Positions 42,798 through 54,826 of a DNA stretch of 64,000 bases are shown piece after piece. The DNA comes from Pseudarthrobacter chlorophenolicus. Its GTDB lineage: Bacteria; Actinomycetota; Actinomycetes; Actinomycetales; Micrococcaceae. Under the pieces are notes generated by a model, which did no database searches, was not told where the DNA came from, and saw only the letters and a list, made by a program, of their open reading frames with translations. The stretch spans positions 87,665 to 151,664 of the forward strand of contig NZ_JZTW01000011.1 in the NCBI RefSeq assembly GCF_000962805.1. The letters are read 5' to 3'. Position 1 is the first letter of the stretch. The number at the start of each line of letters is the position of its first letter. Made by a program: the position numbers and the translations under genes.

Positions 42798-45700
42798 AGT
42801 GATGCCCCTTCTTTCGTACCGGCATGGGCGGCCAGCAGGCGCCCCTGGCCGGCCATTTGCCGGAGCTGCGCGGCCGCCGCAGCCCGCGAGCCGGCCGTGT
42901 CGGTGTTGAACAGCAGCAGTTCGGGCAGCGACGTGGCGAAGTAGTCCGGCGCCGCGGGGGCAGAGTCCAGCTCGCCAGCCCGGGCGTCCAGCTGCCGCCA
43001 CACGTCTTCGGCGCCATCCGGCAACCCCAGCCGCAGGTAGGCGACGCCCCGCCAGTAGTCCCCCGGACCCACCGGACGCGGGTCCACCGCCAAGGGCCCG
43101 CCCGGCAGGAGTGCACGGTTCCACGCCTCCTCCGCCGCAGCAGCGTTCCCGGCGAGCTCGAGTGCATCCCCCAGGGCCACGAACCTCTCGGCCATGCTGT
43201 CCGCCGGATGCCGGCCCTCGCCCAGGTTCGCGGGGGCCTCGATGCCGTCCCGCAACAAGGCGGCGGCCGCCGTCGGGCGTTCCTCCATCAGGACCCGGGC
43301 GTGCTGGACGGCCGCCCTGTCGTAGGCCGCGAGCGCCAGGCCCTCACCGCCTTCGAAGGGCTGGAAGCTGCGGGATGCCAGGAGCTTCAACGCGTCCTCG
43401 GCCCGGCATGCGTCGGTCAGCAGGTTGGCGTAGCGGAGGGCGAGGTCCTCCCGGTCCAGGACGGCGGGTCCGTGCTGCTCGATCGCAGCGAGGCGCTCCC
43501 CGGCCGGCAGTCCGCGGACCTCCGCCAGGACGGACCTTTCGAAGACCAGCCGGGCATCGTCCGGCGCCAGGTCGAGGGCACGGCCGAAGTACCCGTCCGC
43601 TACGCCTGCATCCCCGCCCGTGTTCACCGTGGCGAGGGCTGCGTTCCGCCACACCACGGGGTCCTGCGACCCGTGGGTCATCGCCTTTTCCAGATGTCCC
43701 AGAGCATCCGCGGTACGGCCTGCGTCCAGCAGCCAGCACCCCAGCAGCCCACGGGCCACCCCGTCCCTGGGATCGGCGTCGAGCGCCCGGTGCAGCGCGT
43801 CGAAGTCGTCCAGCCCGTACGGGAACGCATACCTGGGGTCCGCGCGCCGTGCCCTGGCACGCTCCGCGGCGGCAGCCTTTGGGTCCAGCATTTCCTCCAG
43901 CCAGCTGGCCCGCATGTAGTGCCTCAGCGGCCCGGGGTTACCGAAGGCCGCGTGTGCATCTGTGGGATCCGCGCTGCCCGTCAGGTCAAGGGCACGCTGC
44001 CACTGCCCCGCCCGCGCCAGCCAGCAGGCCACCGCCACGCCGGTCTTGGGATCGGCCACCTGCAGGCATCCGGCCAAGGCCTGCGCCACCGGGTCCAGGG
44101 GATCGGCGGCCAGGATGTCCGCCAGCAGCGCGGTGCTCTCCGCCCGGCGCCCCAGCTGCTCCAGTGCCAGGTACCTCAGGTGCGCGGCCTCCGGGCTGGT
44201 TGCGTCTGTTGCGAGCGCCGCGCCGGCGCAGCGTAGCGCCTCGGCTGCGTCACCGGAACGGAGGGCCAGCCGGGCGAGTGCCAGGTGCGCCGGATGGGCC
44301 CATGCCCGGTCCCAGGCAGCCTTTCCGAACCGCTCCCGGGCGTCGTCGAAGTGCCCGGTCCGCTCCAGGACCAGGCCCAGCCGGTAGCTGGACTCCCCGC
44401 TGGGCGGGTTCAGGTTCCGCCGGGTGAGCCTGGCCAGGGCGTTCTCCAGCAAATCCCGTGCCTGGGCATAGTTGCCGGTACGGTACCTCGCGGCAGCGAG
44501 CGCGGTGGAGGCCCGGGAGTCCAGCGGATCGCGCCGAAGCATCTCCTCGAAGTACGGCAGCGGCGACCGGGTGGGATGCCGGTTCTGCGCCAGGTGTGTC
44601 CCGGTGACGAACAGCTCGTCCATGCTGTCCATGTCCTGCGGCAGGGCGGGCTCAGTGGCCGTCCACGGTTCGGCGTTGTCCACGGGGTGCCGCGGGGTCC
44701 ACGAGATCAGTTCCGTGCTCCCGTCCATGACCCGCAGCGTCAGATCGGTGCCGGCGGCGGGTGCGGGCAGGTGCAGGGTGGCGGTGAACGGGTGGGCGGG
44801 CGAGAGTGCCGCGGTCCAGGTGTGAAGCGTGACCTCCCCGAGCCTGACCTCAATCCGCGCGTCCCGGCGTGCGGTGGCGGAGACGCCCACGGCGACGCTG
44901 CGGCCCGCCTCGTCAAGGGAAAGCGCGACGGCGGCGTCCAGGTTCGCTTGCTGCGCCGGGCCCATCTGCCGGATGGGGTACCAGTACTGGCTGAAGGTGC
45001 GCGTCTCACCGGGGGCGAGGTAGCTGAAATCGGGCTGGTTGTCCGTGAAGACGCCGGCCATCAGCTCCACGTACGGGCCGTCGTCGTCCGTCAGATGCCT
45101 GTCCCAGGCGGTACCCAGGGCGCCGGTCCCCCACGTCCACTGTTTCTTGCCGGGGGCGATGCTGCGATCCGCCCAATGGACGAACCCGGCATCGGCGGCA
45201 TGGTCGTACCCGCCGAAAAAACTGTCCCGGGTGTCCGTCACCATGTAGGAGGTGGGGACGGGGATGTTGGCGTAAAAGTCGAGCCTGTCCGCGCCGGGCC
45301 GGCCCGCCGCGGGGCCGCCGCCTGCCGCCAGCGCCGGGTAGTCCACGCCGTAGTACGGCCGGTCCGCCCGGGGGAAGGCGGTGACGGCGCGGCGGGCGTG
45401 ATCCGCCACATGGGTGACGTCCGTGGGGAAGAAGGACTGGTACTTCTCATGCACCCGGGCTGCCACGTTGGCCCACCAGAGGAAGGTCTGCGGCTCGTCG
45501 GTCCGGTTATGGAGGCGGGCCTCGACCTCGATGAGCGAACTGCCGGGCGTGAGCCGCACGCCGTGGGTTCCGCGCATCCGCTGCAGCGGGTCCAGGTCGC
45601 TGTGCCACACGGTGACGCTGCCGTTCGCGGAACGCTCGACGGCGGTGTCCACGGGGAGGAAGGTGGCCGGCCGGTGGTGCTGGGGCCAGTTGAACTCCAC

Positions 45701-46114
45701 CCCGCCGGAGATCCACGGGCCGGCGAGGCCCACCAGCCCCGGCTTGATCACGTTGTTCCGGTAGAAGAAGTCATACCCGGCGGTCTTGTCGTAGCCGATG
45801 TGGATGCGGCCGCCGATCTCCGGCAGGAGCATCAGGCGGACGCACTCGTTCTCCAAGTGGATGGCCTGCCACAGCCGGGGCTCCTTGTCCGCCGCGATGC
45901 TGTCAATGAACGGCACCGGATAGACCTTGCCGCTGGAGCCCTGGTACACGCGCCGGTCCAGGAACATTGGATACCGGTCAGGCTGCCCGGGAGCATAGGT
46001 ATCGATCAGGACCGGTTCGCTCCAGCAGGCCACTCCGCCTGCGGCCAGGATTTCCTGCTGGTCCTGCGGGGCATCGGGCAGCACAATCGTGCTCTTGGCA
46101 TCGTTCGTCACCAT
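42794..46114 (-). CDS. DUF5107 protein with C-terminal TPR repeats
   Basis: 1106 residues. The N-terminal 300 residues form a galactose-mutarotase-like beta domain of the DUF5107 type: LENECVRLMLLPEIGGRIHI, GLAGPWISGGVEFNWPQHHR, FLWWANVAARVHEKYQSFFP. From about 500 on it is tetratricopeptide repeat (ARYRTGNYAQARDLLENALA, LGLVLERTGHFDDARERFGK, then several more). DUF5107 proteins occur beside glycosidases and sugar transporters in plant-polysaccharide loci, and their role is not settled. It is first in the operon with the cellulase-like gene and is regulated presumably by the AraC gene downstream. Confidence 0.85.
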   Translation of the reverse strand: MVTNDAKSTIVLPDAPQDQQEILAAGGVACWSEPVLIDTYAPGQPDRYPMFLDRRVYQGSSGKVYPVPFIDSIAADKEPRLWQAIHLENECVRLMLLPEIGGRIHIGYDKTAGYDFFYRNNVIKPGLVGLAGPWISGGVEFNWPQHHRPATFLPVDTAVERSANGSVTVWHSDLDPLQRMRGTHGVRLTPGSSLIEVEARLHNRTDEPQTFLWWANVAARVHEKYQSFFPTDVTHVADHARRAVTAFPRADRPYYGVDYPALAAGGGPAAGRPGADRLDFYANIPVPTSYMVTDTRDSFFGGYDHAADAGFVHWADRSIAPGKKQWTWGTGALGTAWDRHLTDDDGPYVELMAGVFTDNQPDFSYLAPGETRTFSQYWYPIRQMGPAQQANLDAAVALSLDEAGRSVAVGVSATARRDARIEVRLGEVTLHTWTAALSPAHPFTATLHLPAPAAGTDLTLRVMDGSTELISWTPRHPVDNAEPWTATEPALPQDMDSMDELFVTGTHLAQNRHPTRSPLPYFEEMLRRDPLDSRASTALAAARYRTGNYAQARDLLENALARLTRRNLNPPSGESSYRLGLVLERTGHFDDARERFGKAAWDRAWAHPAHLALARLALRSGDAAEALRCAGAALATDATSPEAAHLRYLALEQLGRRAESTALLADILAADPLDPVAQALAGCLQVADPKTGVAVACWLARAGQWQRALDLTGSADPTDAHAAFGNPGPLRHYMRASWLEEMLDPKAAAAERARARRADPRYAFPYGLDDFDALHRALDADPRDGVARGLLGCWLLDAGRTADALGHLEKAMTHGSQDPVVWRNAALATVNTGGDAGVADGYFGRALDLAPDDARLVFERSVLAEVRGLPAGERLAAIEQHGPAVLDREDLALRYANLLTDACRAEDALKLLASRSFQPFEGGEGLALAAYDRAAVQHARVLMEERPTAAAALLRDGIEAPANLGEGRHPADSMAERFVALGDALELAGNAAAAEEAWNRALLPGGPLAVDPRPVGPGDYWRGVAYLRLGLPDGAEDVWRQLDARAGELDSAPAAPDYFATSLPELLLFNTDTAGSRAAAAAQLRQMAGQGRLLAAHAGTKEGASL

Positions 46115-46182
46115 TACAGGCTATGAAGCTGCGCCGCTCTTTCCCATGGCTTTAAGGAGCGCGTATATGGACGATCGTGTAC

Positions 46183-47034
46183 TCAGTGGTGCAATTCCAT
46201 CCGCTGCAGGACGGTGGCTGAAATTTCCTCCACGGACATCGAGGCGGAGTTCACGAACGGAATCGCATTCACCCGGTACATGTCCTCGGCGTTGCGCAGC
46301 TCGAAGCTGCACTGGTTCAGCGAAGCGTAGTTGCTGCCGGGGCGCCGCTCCTGGCGGATCTGGCTCAGCCGCACCGGCAGCGAGGTCAGCCCGAAGCATT
46401 TGTGCGCGAACGGCAGCAGGGGTTTGGGCAGGGAGAGGCTTTCGAAGTCTTCCTCCACCAGGGGGAAATTGGCGGCGAGGATGCCGTGCTGCAGGGCCAG
46501 GTACATGGTGGTGGGGGTCTTCCCGCAGCGCGACGGGGCGATGAGGATCAGCTCGGCGCGTTCCAGCGCACGGAGCGACTGCCCGTCGTCGTGCTCTATG
46601 GCGTACTCGACGGCGGCCATGCGCGACTGGTAGCGCACGGCGTCGCCCAGCCCGTGGGCCTGGCCCGGCTGGCCGCTGGCGGAGGCATGCAGGGCCTGCT
46701 CCAGCTGGCCAAGATGCGTCCCGATCAGGTCGAAGAAATGCCCGCGGCTGCGGGCCAGGACGGCGCGGACGTCAAGGCTGACCGTGGTGGAAAAGACGAT
46801 GGGCCGGGGGCCGGCGGCGGCTACCCGGTCAATGACGGCCACCACCTCCTGCGCCTGTTCCACGGTGGTGATGAAGGGGATGCTGCGGCGTTCCAGGTGC
46901 TGGGCGGGAAACTGCGTGAGCAGGGTGTTGCCCAGCGTCTCGGCGGTGATGCCGGTGCTGTCGGAGAGGAAGAACACCGTGGGGACGGACGGGTTGCCCG
47001 TCCCCACAGTGTCCCGCCAGGGGGTGTCCGGCAT
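46183..47034 (-). CDS. ppsR: PEP synthase regulatory protein (bifunctional kinase/pyrophosphorylase)
   Basis: 283 residues of the DUF299 / PSRP family. It switches PEP synthase off by ADP-dependent phosphorylation of a Thr next to the catalytic His, and on by Pi-dependent dephosphorylation. Seen: VFFLSDSTGITAETLGNTLL at the N-terminus, the P-loop-like IAPSRCGKTPTTMYLALQHG, and the late INxxxxSVEEISATVLQ helix. The ATG overlaps the stop of ppsA (TAATG), fixing the start and coupling regulator to target. Length is normal. Confidence 0.93.
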   Translation of the reverse strand: MPDTPWRDTVGTGNPSVPTVFFLSDSTGITAETLGNTLLTQFPAQHLERRSIPFITTVEQAQEVVAVIDRVAAAGPRPIVFSTTVSLDVRAVLARSRGHFFDLIGTHLGQLEQALHASASGQPGQAHGLGDAVRYQSRMAAVEYAIEHDDGQSLRALERAELILIAPSRCGKTPTTMYLALQHGILAANFPLVEEDFESLSLPKPLLPFAHKCFGLTSLPVRLSQIRQERRPGSNYASLNQCSFELRNAEDMYRVNAIPFVNSASMSVEEISATVLQRMELHH

Positions 47035-49436
47035 TAGACCGCCGGCTGGTTGCTGGTGCGGGCCAGGCGCAGCCACGTTTCCGTCACGGCGTCCGGGTTC
47101 AGCGAGATGGAGCTGATGCCCTGGGCCAGCAGCCACTCGGCGAAATCCGGGTGGTCGCTGGGGCCCTGGCCGCAGATGCCCACGTACCGGCCCTTGGCGC
47201 GGCAGGCGGAGATGGCCATCTCCAGGAGCTTGGTGACCGCCGGGTTCCGCTCGTCGAAGCCTTCGGCCACCAGCGCCGAGTCACGGTCCAGGCCCAGGGT
47301 GAGCTGGGTGAGGTCGTTGGAACCGATGGAGAATCCGTCAAAGTACTCCAGGAACTCGTCGGCGAGCAGCGCGTTGGCCGGCAGCTCGCACATCATCACG
47401 ATTTCCAGGCCGTTCTCGCCCCGGGTCAGGCCGTTGGCGGCGAGCAGCTCAGTGACGCCGCGGGCCTCGGCCAGGGTGCGGACGAACGGGACCATGATCT
47501 TGATGTTGGTCAGGCCCATCTCGTTGCGGACAAACTTCAGGGCCTCGCATTCGAGCTCGAAGGCCTGCCGGAACGAGTCCGACAGGTACCGGGACGCGCC
47601 GCGGTAGCCGATCATGGGGTTTTCCTCGGATGGCTCGAACGCGGGGCCGCCCAGCAGGTTGGCGTACTCGTTGGACTTGAAGTCCGAGAGCCGGATGATC
47701 ACCGGTTCCGGCGCGAACGCCGCAGCGATCGTGGAGATGCCTTCGGCCAGGCGCCGCACGTAGTAGTCCCGCGGGCCGTCGTAGGCGGCGGTCTTTTCGC
47801 GGATCTGCCGCACAGTGAAGTCCGAGAGGGACGCAGGGCGCTCGATTTCCCCGGCCACTGCCAGCAGGGCGTTGGGGTGGATGCCGATCTGCCGGTTGAT
47901 GATGAACTCCAGGCGGGCCAGGCCAACACCGTGGTTGGGCAGCTTGGAGAAACTGAAGGCCTGCTCCGGGGTGCCCACGTTCATCATGATCTTGACCGGG
48001 GCCTCCGGCATGGTGTCCAGGCTGGTCTCCTGCAGGGAGTAGTCCAGCAGCCCCTCGTAGACGAAGCCTGCCTCGCCCTCGGCGCAGGAGACGGTGACCG
48101 GGGTTCCGTCCTTGAGGACCTGGGAGGCCTTGCCGGTACCCACGACGGCGGGAATCCCCAGTTCGCGGGCAATGATCGCCGCGTGGCAGGTGCGTCCGCC
48201 GCGGTCGGTGACGATGGCGGCGGCCTTCTTCATGATCGGTTCCCAGTCCGGATCCGTCATGTTGGCCACCAGGACGTCGCCGGCCTGGAAGGAGGCCATC
48301 TGGTCGATGGAGGTCAGTACGCGCACCTGGCCGGCACCGATGCGCTGGCCGATGGCGCGGCCCTCGGCCAGGACGGCGGACCGCTCGCCGAGGGTGTAGC
48401 GGGAAATGGTTCCGGAGGCCTTGCGGGACTCGACCGTTTCGGGGCGGGCCTGCAGGATGTACAGCTCACCGTCCACGCCGTCCTTGCCCCACTCAATGTC
48501 CATGGGGCGGCCGTAGTGCGCCTCGATGGCCAGGGCGTGGCGGGCCAGGTCCTGGACCTCGTCATCGGTCAGGCTGAACCGGCGGCGCAGGTCCTGCGGC
48601 ACGGGCACGAAGTCCACGGTCCGGCCCACTTCAGCAGAGTCGGTGTAGATCATCTGGACGGCCTTTTCACCGAGGCCGCGCTTCAGGACGGCGGGCCGCC
48701 CGGCTGCCAGGGCAGGCTTGTGGACATAGAACTCGTCCGGGTTCACGGCGCCCTGGACCACGGCTTCGCCGAGGCCGTAGGAGGAGGTGATGAACACGGC
48801 GTCATTGAAGCCGGATTCGGTGTCCATCGTGAACATCACGCCGGACGCGCCGACGTCGGAACGGACCATCCGCTGGATGCCGGCGGAGAGCGCCACCTCG
48901 GAGTGGGTGAAGCCGTGGTGCACGCGGTAGGCGATGGCACGGTCGTTGTAGAGCGAGGCGAAGACGTCCTTGATGGCGAGCAGGACGTTGTCCACGCCGC
49001 GGATGTTCAGGAAGGTCTCCTGCTGGCCTGCGAATGAGGCGTCTGGCAGGTCTTCGGCCGTGGCGCTGGAACGGACCGCCCAGGACACGTCGGCGCCGTG
49101 GCTGCCGGTGAGGCGCTCATAGGCGGAGCGGATCTGCTCTTCGAAACCCTTCGGGTAGGGGGTCTCCCGGATCAGGTCCCGGATCTGCTTTCCCATAACC
49201 GTCAAAGCGGCCACGTCGCCGCTGTCCAGGCCTTCGAGAATGCCTTCAATCCGGGAATCAAGGCCGGATTCGGCGAGGAATCTCCGGTAGGCATCGGCTG
49301 TGGTGGCGAAACCGTCCGGTACTTTTACCCCTGCCGAGGCAAGGTTCCGGACCATTTCTCCGAGCGAGGCGTTCTTGCCGCCAACCTGGTCGAGGTCGGA
49401 CAGGCCGAGGTCAGAAAACCAGAGAACGTCAGTCAT
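47034..49436 (-). CDS. ppsA: Phosphoenolpyruvate synthase
   Basis: 800 residues. Converts pyruvate, ATP and water to PEP, AMP and Pi in gluconeogenesis. The ATP-binding domain is at the N-terminus ([40 protein letters not shown]). The phosphohistidine domain has [20 protein letters not shown] (catalytic His; regulatory Thr is adjacent). The PEP/pyruvate barrel has [46 protein letters not shown] and [13 protein letters not shown] (catalytic Cys). The start has GGAGGG upstream; an in-frame extension was rejected. Overlap with ppsR links synthesis of enzyme and regulator. Confidence 0.95.
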   Translation of the reverse strand: MTDVLWFSDLGLSDLDQVGGKNASLGEMVRNLASAGVKVPDGFATTADAYRRFLAESGLDSRIEGILEGLDSGDVAALTVMGKQIRDLIRETPYPKGFEEQIRSAYERLTGSHGADVSWAVRSSATAEDLPDASFAGQQETFLNIRGVDNVLLAIKDVFASLYNDRAIAYRVHHGFTHSEVALSAGIQRMVRSDVGASGVMFTMDTESGFNDAVFITSSYGLGEAVVQGAVNPDEFYVHKPALAAGRPAVLKRGLGEKAVQMIYTDSAEVGRTVDFVPVPQDLRRRFSLTDDEVQDLARHALAIEAHYGRPMDIEWGKDGVDGELYILQARPETVESRKASGTISRYTLGERSAVLAEGRAIGQRIGAGQVRVLTSIDQMASFQAGDVLVANMTDPDWEPIMKKAAAIVTDRGGRTCHAAIIARELGIPAVVGTGKASQVLKDGTPVTVSCAEGEAGFVYEGLLDYSLQETSLDTMPEAPVKIMMNVGTPEQAFSFSKLPNHGVGLARLEFIINRQIGIHPNALLAVAGEIERPASLSDFTVRQIREKTAAYDGPRDYYVRRLAEGISTIAAAFAPEPVIIRLSDFKSNEYANLLGGPAFEPSEENPMIGYRGASRYLSDSFRQAFELECEALKFVRNEMGLTNIKIMVPFVRTLAEARGVTELLAANGLTRGENGLEIVMMCELPANALLADEFLEYFDGFSIGSNDLTQLTLGLDRDSALVAEGFDERNPAVTKLLEMAISACRAKGRYVGICGQGPSDHPDFAEWLLAQGISSISLNPDAVTETWLRLARTSNQPAV

Positions 49437-49660
49437 AAGTGGTGTCCCTCCATTGGGCACGCGCTGACAAGCGCTAATCAAAGATGTGATGCAAGGTTTG
49501 TCAGGAGTGCGCCAAAGAAGCAAATGGATGTGATGTACGCGACATCGGGGCGCCGTAATGAAGGGTCACCCAAGCGGCCTTTGGGTATGGCGGCGCGGTT
49601 CGGTGATAACTTTCCCTATCCGCGGCATGTCCCCGCGGACCGGGGGTCCGGAAATCCCCG

Positions 49661-50677
49661 CTACTTTCCCACCAGCGACGAGCTCAGGGCAGCGTCGGCG
49701 TCGCGAAGGACCTTGGCTGCCACCTGGAGGCCTTCGATCCTTCCGAGTGAAACGTCCTCATGCTCGATGTTCACTAGCATCTCCGGATCCACTTCGTGCA
49801 GGGCCCGCAGGAATTCGGTCCAATAGGCAGTGTCATGGCCGCGGCCCAGTGCCACGAAGTCCCAAGCGGAGTCCCTGGGCCATTCGTTGGCCCACTCGTC
49901 GCCGCCGAGGTTGGTGCGGTCCTCGTCCGCGGACAGGCGGCGGAAGCTGTTGTCCAGCACGCCATAGAGCGAAGCGTTCTCCTTGTTAATGCGGACGTCC
50001 TTGGCAGCGGCCTGAAACACCAGCGGCCCCAATTCACGGACTACGGCCACGGGGTCCATCTGTTGCCAGAACAGGTGCGAAGCATCCAGCTCCACTCCCA
50101 CGTGGGTGGCGCCGGTCAGCGCGACCAGTTTCCGGACATCCGCGGTGTTGAACACGATGTTCTGCGGGTGCAGTTCCAGGGCCACTTTTACGTCGTGCTC
50201 ACGGGCCAGCTGGTCGATCTCAGTCCAGAAGGCCGCGGCGATCTCCCACTGGTAGTCCAATACGTCCAGCGCAGCCGAGTTCCAGGCGTTGACGATCCAG
50301 TTCGGGACGGTGGCACCGGGCTCTCCGCCAGGGAGGCCGGACATGGTGACCACACGGTTCTGGCCCAGGCGGTGTGCCAGCCGAATGGAACGGCGGATGT
50401 CCTCGGCGTGCTTTTCGCCGATTTGGCGGTTGGGGTGCAGCGGGTTTCCGTTGCAGTTCAGCCCGGCAAGAGACACGCCGGTGCCCTCGAACTGCGCCAG
50501 GAACTCATCCCGGGCCGCGTCGCTTTCCAGGATCTCGTCGAAGGTGGGCACATGGACAGGGGGCAGGAACCCGCCCGTATTGATCTCGATGCCGGTCAGG
50601 CCCAGGTCAGCGACGACGGCGAGGGCCTCGGGGAGTGGACGGTCGTGCAGGATCGCGTTGTAGACACCAAGCCTCAT
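49661..50677 (-). CDS. Sugar phosphate isomerase/epimerase family protein (xylose-isomerase-like TIM barrel)
   Basis: 338 residues of the AP-endonuclease-2 / xylose-isomerase-like fold: MRLGVYNAILHDRPLPEALA, LTGIEINTGGFLPPVHVPTF, SLAGLNCNGNPLHPN, ALELHPQNIVFNT (Glu, His), VELDASHLFWQQMD (Asp, His) and VNIEHEDVSLGRI (Glu), giving a plausible metal site. Members isomerise or epimerise sugars or inositol derivatives, and some are oxidoreductase partners. GAGGAGAG precedes the ATG. A LacI-type dyad sits 35 bp upstream, so it is probably sugar-inducible; the LacI gene that acts on it is not in the neighbourhood. A longer frame was rejected. Confidence 0.85.
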   Translation of the reverse strand: MRLGVYNAILHDRPLPEALAVVADLGLTGIEINTGGFLPPVHVPTFDEILESDAARDEFLAQFEGTGVSLAGLNCNGNPLHPNRQIGEKHAEDIRRSIRLAHRLGQNRVVTMSGLPGGEPGATVPNWIVNAWNSAALDVLDYQWEIAAAFWTEIDQLAREHDVKVALELHPQNIVFNTADVRKLVALTGATHVGVELDASHLFWQQMDPVAVVRELGPLVFQAAAKDVRINKENASLYGVLDNSFRRLSADEDRTNLGGDEWANEWPRDSAWDFVALGRGHDTAYWTEFLRALHEVDPEMLVNIEHEDVSLGRIEGLQVAAKVLRDADAALSSSLVGK

Positions 50678-50711
50678 GGGTTCTCTCCTCTGAAAGGCCC
50701 CGTTCAGATAA

Positions 50712-50723
50712 TGGAGCGCTCTA
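50712..50723. promoter_or_regulatory. LacI-type operator upstream of the isomerase gene
   Basis: TGGAGCGCTCTA, with the perfect 8-bp core GAGCGCTC (50714-50721); on the gene's strand it reads TTAGAGCGCTCCA. The central CG dyad is the usual actinobacterial LacI operator shape. Confidence 0.55.
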
Positions 50724-50843
50724 ACAAAGGTAGGGACCGCACTTTGTCCTGTCAATAGGATAAATGCCGCGCCGGCGCATACTCCGGCAGACCGCCGTTG
50801 TGCGTTACCGCTACCTCGCGGATGGTCCTGCGCTGCCGGAAGG

Positions 50844-51227
50844 CTATGCCGCGAGCTGCGTATCCGCCGCCGTGGGAACCGGAACCACCACCGGCAGCGC
50901 CTCGGTGAGAGCCTCGACCACTGCCATCTGGCCGGTTGAATCGGGAATGCCGGGATACTGCACGTGCGCCTCAGCGGGCTGAACCGGTGCGTCCACCTCA
51001 CGCATCCGGACCAGCGCAACGGCCGAGATCAGGAACCACGCCACGTTGGTGACCACGGAAGGCCATGCGCCGTGCAGGGTGCCGTTGATGATGAAAGCCA
51101 CGGATCCGAAAAGGTTTGCCGTCTGGAAGCCCTTGCCGGCCTTCAGCCAGCCCATGGAAACGGAGAGGTAAGCACTGAGAATCGCCACAGCGCCCGCCCA
51201 GCCGGCAATTTCCCACAGCAATTCCAT
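50844..51227 (-). CDS. Small membrane protein, CBU_0592-like
   Basis: 127 residues. Three hydrophobic segments in the first 75 residues: WEIAGWAGAVAILSAYLSVS, FQTANLFGSVAFIINGTLHG and WPSVVTNVAWFLISAVALVR. The pattern is that of the CBU_0592 family of three-helix membrane proteins of unknown role, which resembles half of a SWEET/PQ-loop bundle. A hydrophilic tail of 45 residues rich in Val/Pro/Ala follows and is not conserved in type. It is divergent from an AraC gene. Confidence 0.7.
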   Translation of the reverse strand: MELLWEIAGWAGAVAILSAYLSVSMGWLKAGKGFQTANLFGSVAFIINGTLHGAWPSVVTNVAWFLISAVALVRMREVDAPVQPAEAHVQYPGIPDSTGQMAVVEALTEALPVVVPVPTAADTQLAA

Positions 51228-51445
51228 GGCGTCCTTTCAAGGGTCCCCGCGCAGAATCCAGGCAGGGTTTAGGAGGGGTAAAACGGGGGTTGGTTTTGCC
51301 TGCTGCTGGATTCCTCAAGCCCTGTTCGGGCGAGGACCTCATGCTGGCCGGCGGGATAATCATACCCCGCTGCGGACCGCCATTTTGCCACCGCAGCGGG
51401 CGCCCGGCTATGGACAACATCGGTGCCGCGTAGCACCATCTGAGA

Positions 51446-51892
51446 GTGACCTCCACGCCCGCCGATCCCTATCTGCGCGAACTCACCCAGCTGAGGCGCG
51501 TCAAGGACCGGATGGACCGGGAATATGCGCAGCCGCTCGACGTCGAATCGCTCGCCAGGGACGTCCCTATGTCCGCCGGGCACTTCAGCCGCCGCTTCAA
51601 GCTCGCCTATGGGGAGTCGCCCTACAGCTACCTCATGACCCGGCGCATCGAGCGCGCCATGGCACTGCTGCGCAAAGGCGACCTGAGCATCACCGAGGTG
51701 TGTTTCGCCGTCGGCTGCTCCTCGCTGGGCACCTTCAGCACACGCTTCAGCGAGCTGGTGGGGATGCCGCCGAGCGTCTACAAACAGGAAGCGGAACGTT
51801 CGACGGCGGGCATTCCCGCGTGCGTGGAGAAACAGGTCACCAGACCGGTCAGGAATCGAGAAGCGCCCGCCGTTGAGGCGTTACTAGCATGA
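51446..51892 (+). CDS. Short AraC-family regulator (DNA-binding domain only)
   Basis: 148 residues from a GTG. It is essentially two helix-turn-helices: YAQPLDVESLARDVPMSAGH with FSRRFKLAYGESPYSYLMTR, and LSITEVCFAVGCSSLGTFST with RFSELVGMPPSVYK. There is no sensing domain, so it may respond through partner proteins or concentration. It overlaps the VOC gene by four bases (ATGA), a common arrangement of short AraC regulators with glyoxalase-like proteins. Confidence 0.9.
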   Translation: MTSTPADPYLRELTQLRRVKDRMDREYAQPLDVESLARDVPMSAGHFSRRFKLAYGESPYSYLMTRRIERAMALLRKGDLSITEVCFAVGCSSLGTFSTRFSELVGMPPSVYKQEAERSTAGIPACVEKQVTRPVRNREAPAVEALLA

Positions 51893-52308
51893 CTTCCATG
51901 GACATCAACATTTCCTCAACCTTCCTTCCCGCCACCGATCCGGATGCGTCTTTGGCCTTCTACCGCGATGCGCTCGGCTTCGAAATCCGCAACGACGTGG
52001 GCCGCGGCACCATGCGCTGGATCACCGTTGGCCCCGAAGGCCAGAAGGACGTTTCCATCGTCCTCTGCCCGCCCGCGGTGGACCCCGGCATCACCGAGGA
52101 CGAACGCCGCACTATCGCCGAGATGATGGCCAAGGGCACCTACGCCACCATCGTCCTCTCCTCCCCCGACGTGGACGCCGCGTTCGCCAAGGTGGAGGCG
52201 AGCGGTGCCGACGTGGTCCAGGAGCCCATCGACCAGCCCTACGGCATCCGCGACTGCGCCTTCCGCGACCCCGCCGGAAACACTGTCCGCATCAACCAGC
52301 AGCCGTAG
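51889..52308 (+). CDS. VOC (glyoxalase/bleomycin-resistance) family protein
   Basis: 139 residues, two beta-alpha-beta3 modules. FLPATDPDASLAFYRDALGF starts the first and VLSSPDVDAAFAKVEASGAD the second, ending YGIRDCAFRDPAGNTVRINQ. Metal-ligand positions include the late Glu-equivalent replaced by Asn-Thr-Val-Arg-Ile, so a catalytic metal site is not complete and a binding role is possible. Coupled to the AraC gene; a perfect stem-loop terminator follows 19 bp downstream. Confidence 0.88.
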   Translation: MTSMDINISSTFLPATDPDASLAFYRDALGFEIRNDVGRGTMRWITVGPEGQKDVSIVLCPPAVDPGITEDERRTIAEMMAKGTYATIVLSSPDVDAAFAKVEASGADVVQEPIDQPYGIRDCAFRDPAGNTVRINQQP

Positions 52309-52326
52309 GCTGATACCAACGACGGC

Positions 52327-52356
52327 GAAAGGAGGCTGCCCGCGCAGCCTCCTTTC
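52327..52356 (+). terminator. Intrinsic terminator after the VOC gene
   Basis: GAAAGGAGGCTGC pairs with GCAGCCTCCTTTC (13 bp, perfect) around CCGC. Its right arm ends in CCTTT and no T run follows. It separates the AraC-VOC pair from the UvrA-like gene. Confidence 0.78.
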
Positions 52357-52383
52357 AGCGCCGCCCAACGAGATGGAGGCTCG

Positions 52384-54774
<2,391 letters not shown>

Positions 54775-54785
54775 AGCCGCCCCAG

Positions 54786-54822
54786 CGGTGGTTGAGCCTG
54801 CCGCCGGTGGTTGAGCCTGCCG
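54786..54822. repeat. Tandem 18-bp direct repeat
   Basis: CGGTGGTTGAGCCTGCCG occurs twice (54786-54803 and 54805-54822), separated by one base, in the 52-bp gap between convergent genes. The GGTTGAGCCTG core resembles a short repeat common between genes of actinobacteria such as Arthrobacter. Confidence 0.75.
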
Positions 54823-54826
54823 AAGC

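Noticed and set aside
39180..42944. A 1254-codon open frame on the + strand
   Set aside because: It lies opposite the LCP, AraC and glycosidase genes, has no recognisable motif, and is Arg/His/Gly/Pro-rich, a typical antisense artefact of high GC.
42798..43124. Longer N-terminus for the cellulase-like gene
   Set aside because: The extension is a shadow of the DUF5107 gene; the GTGA overlap gives the real start.
44285..46126. Long + strand frame opposite the DUF5107 gene
   Set aside because: No ribosome binding site, no family resemblance, shadow composition.
47151..49037. Long + strand frame opposite ppsA
   Set aside because: No motifs; ppsA on the minus strand is unambiguous.
54786..54822. 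Tandem 18-bp repeat as an attachment site
   Set aside because: No integrase or tRNA nearby; the motif is a common short intergenic repeat.
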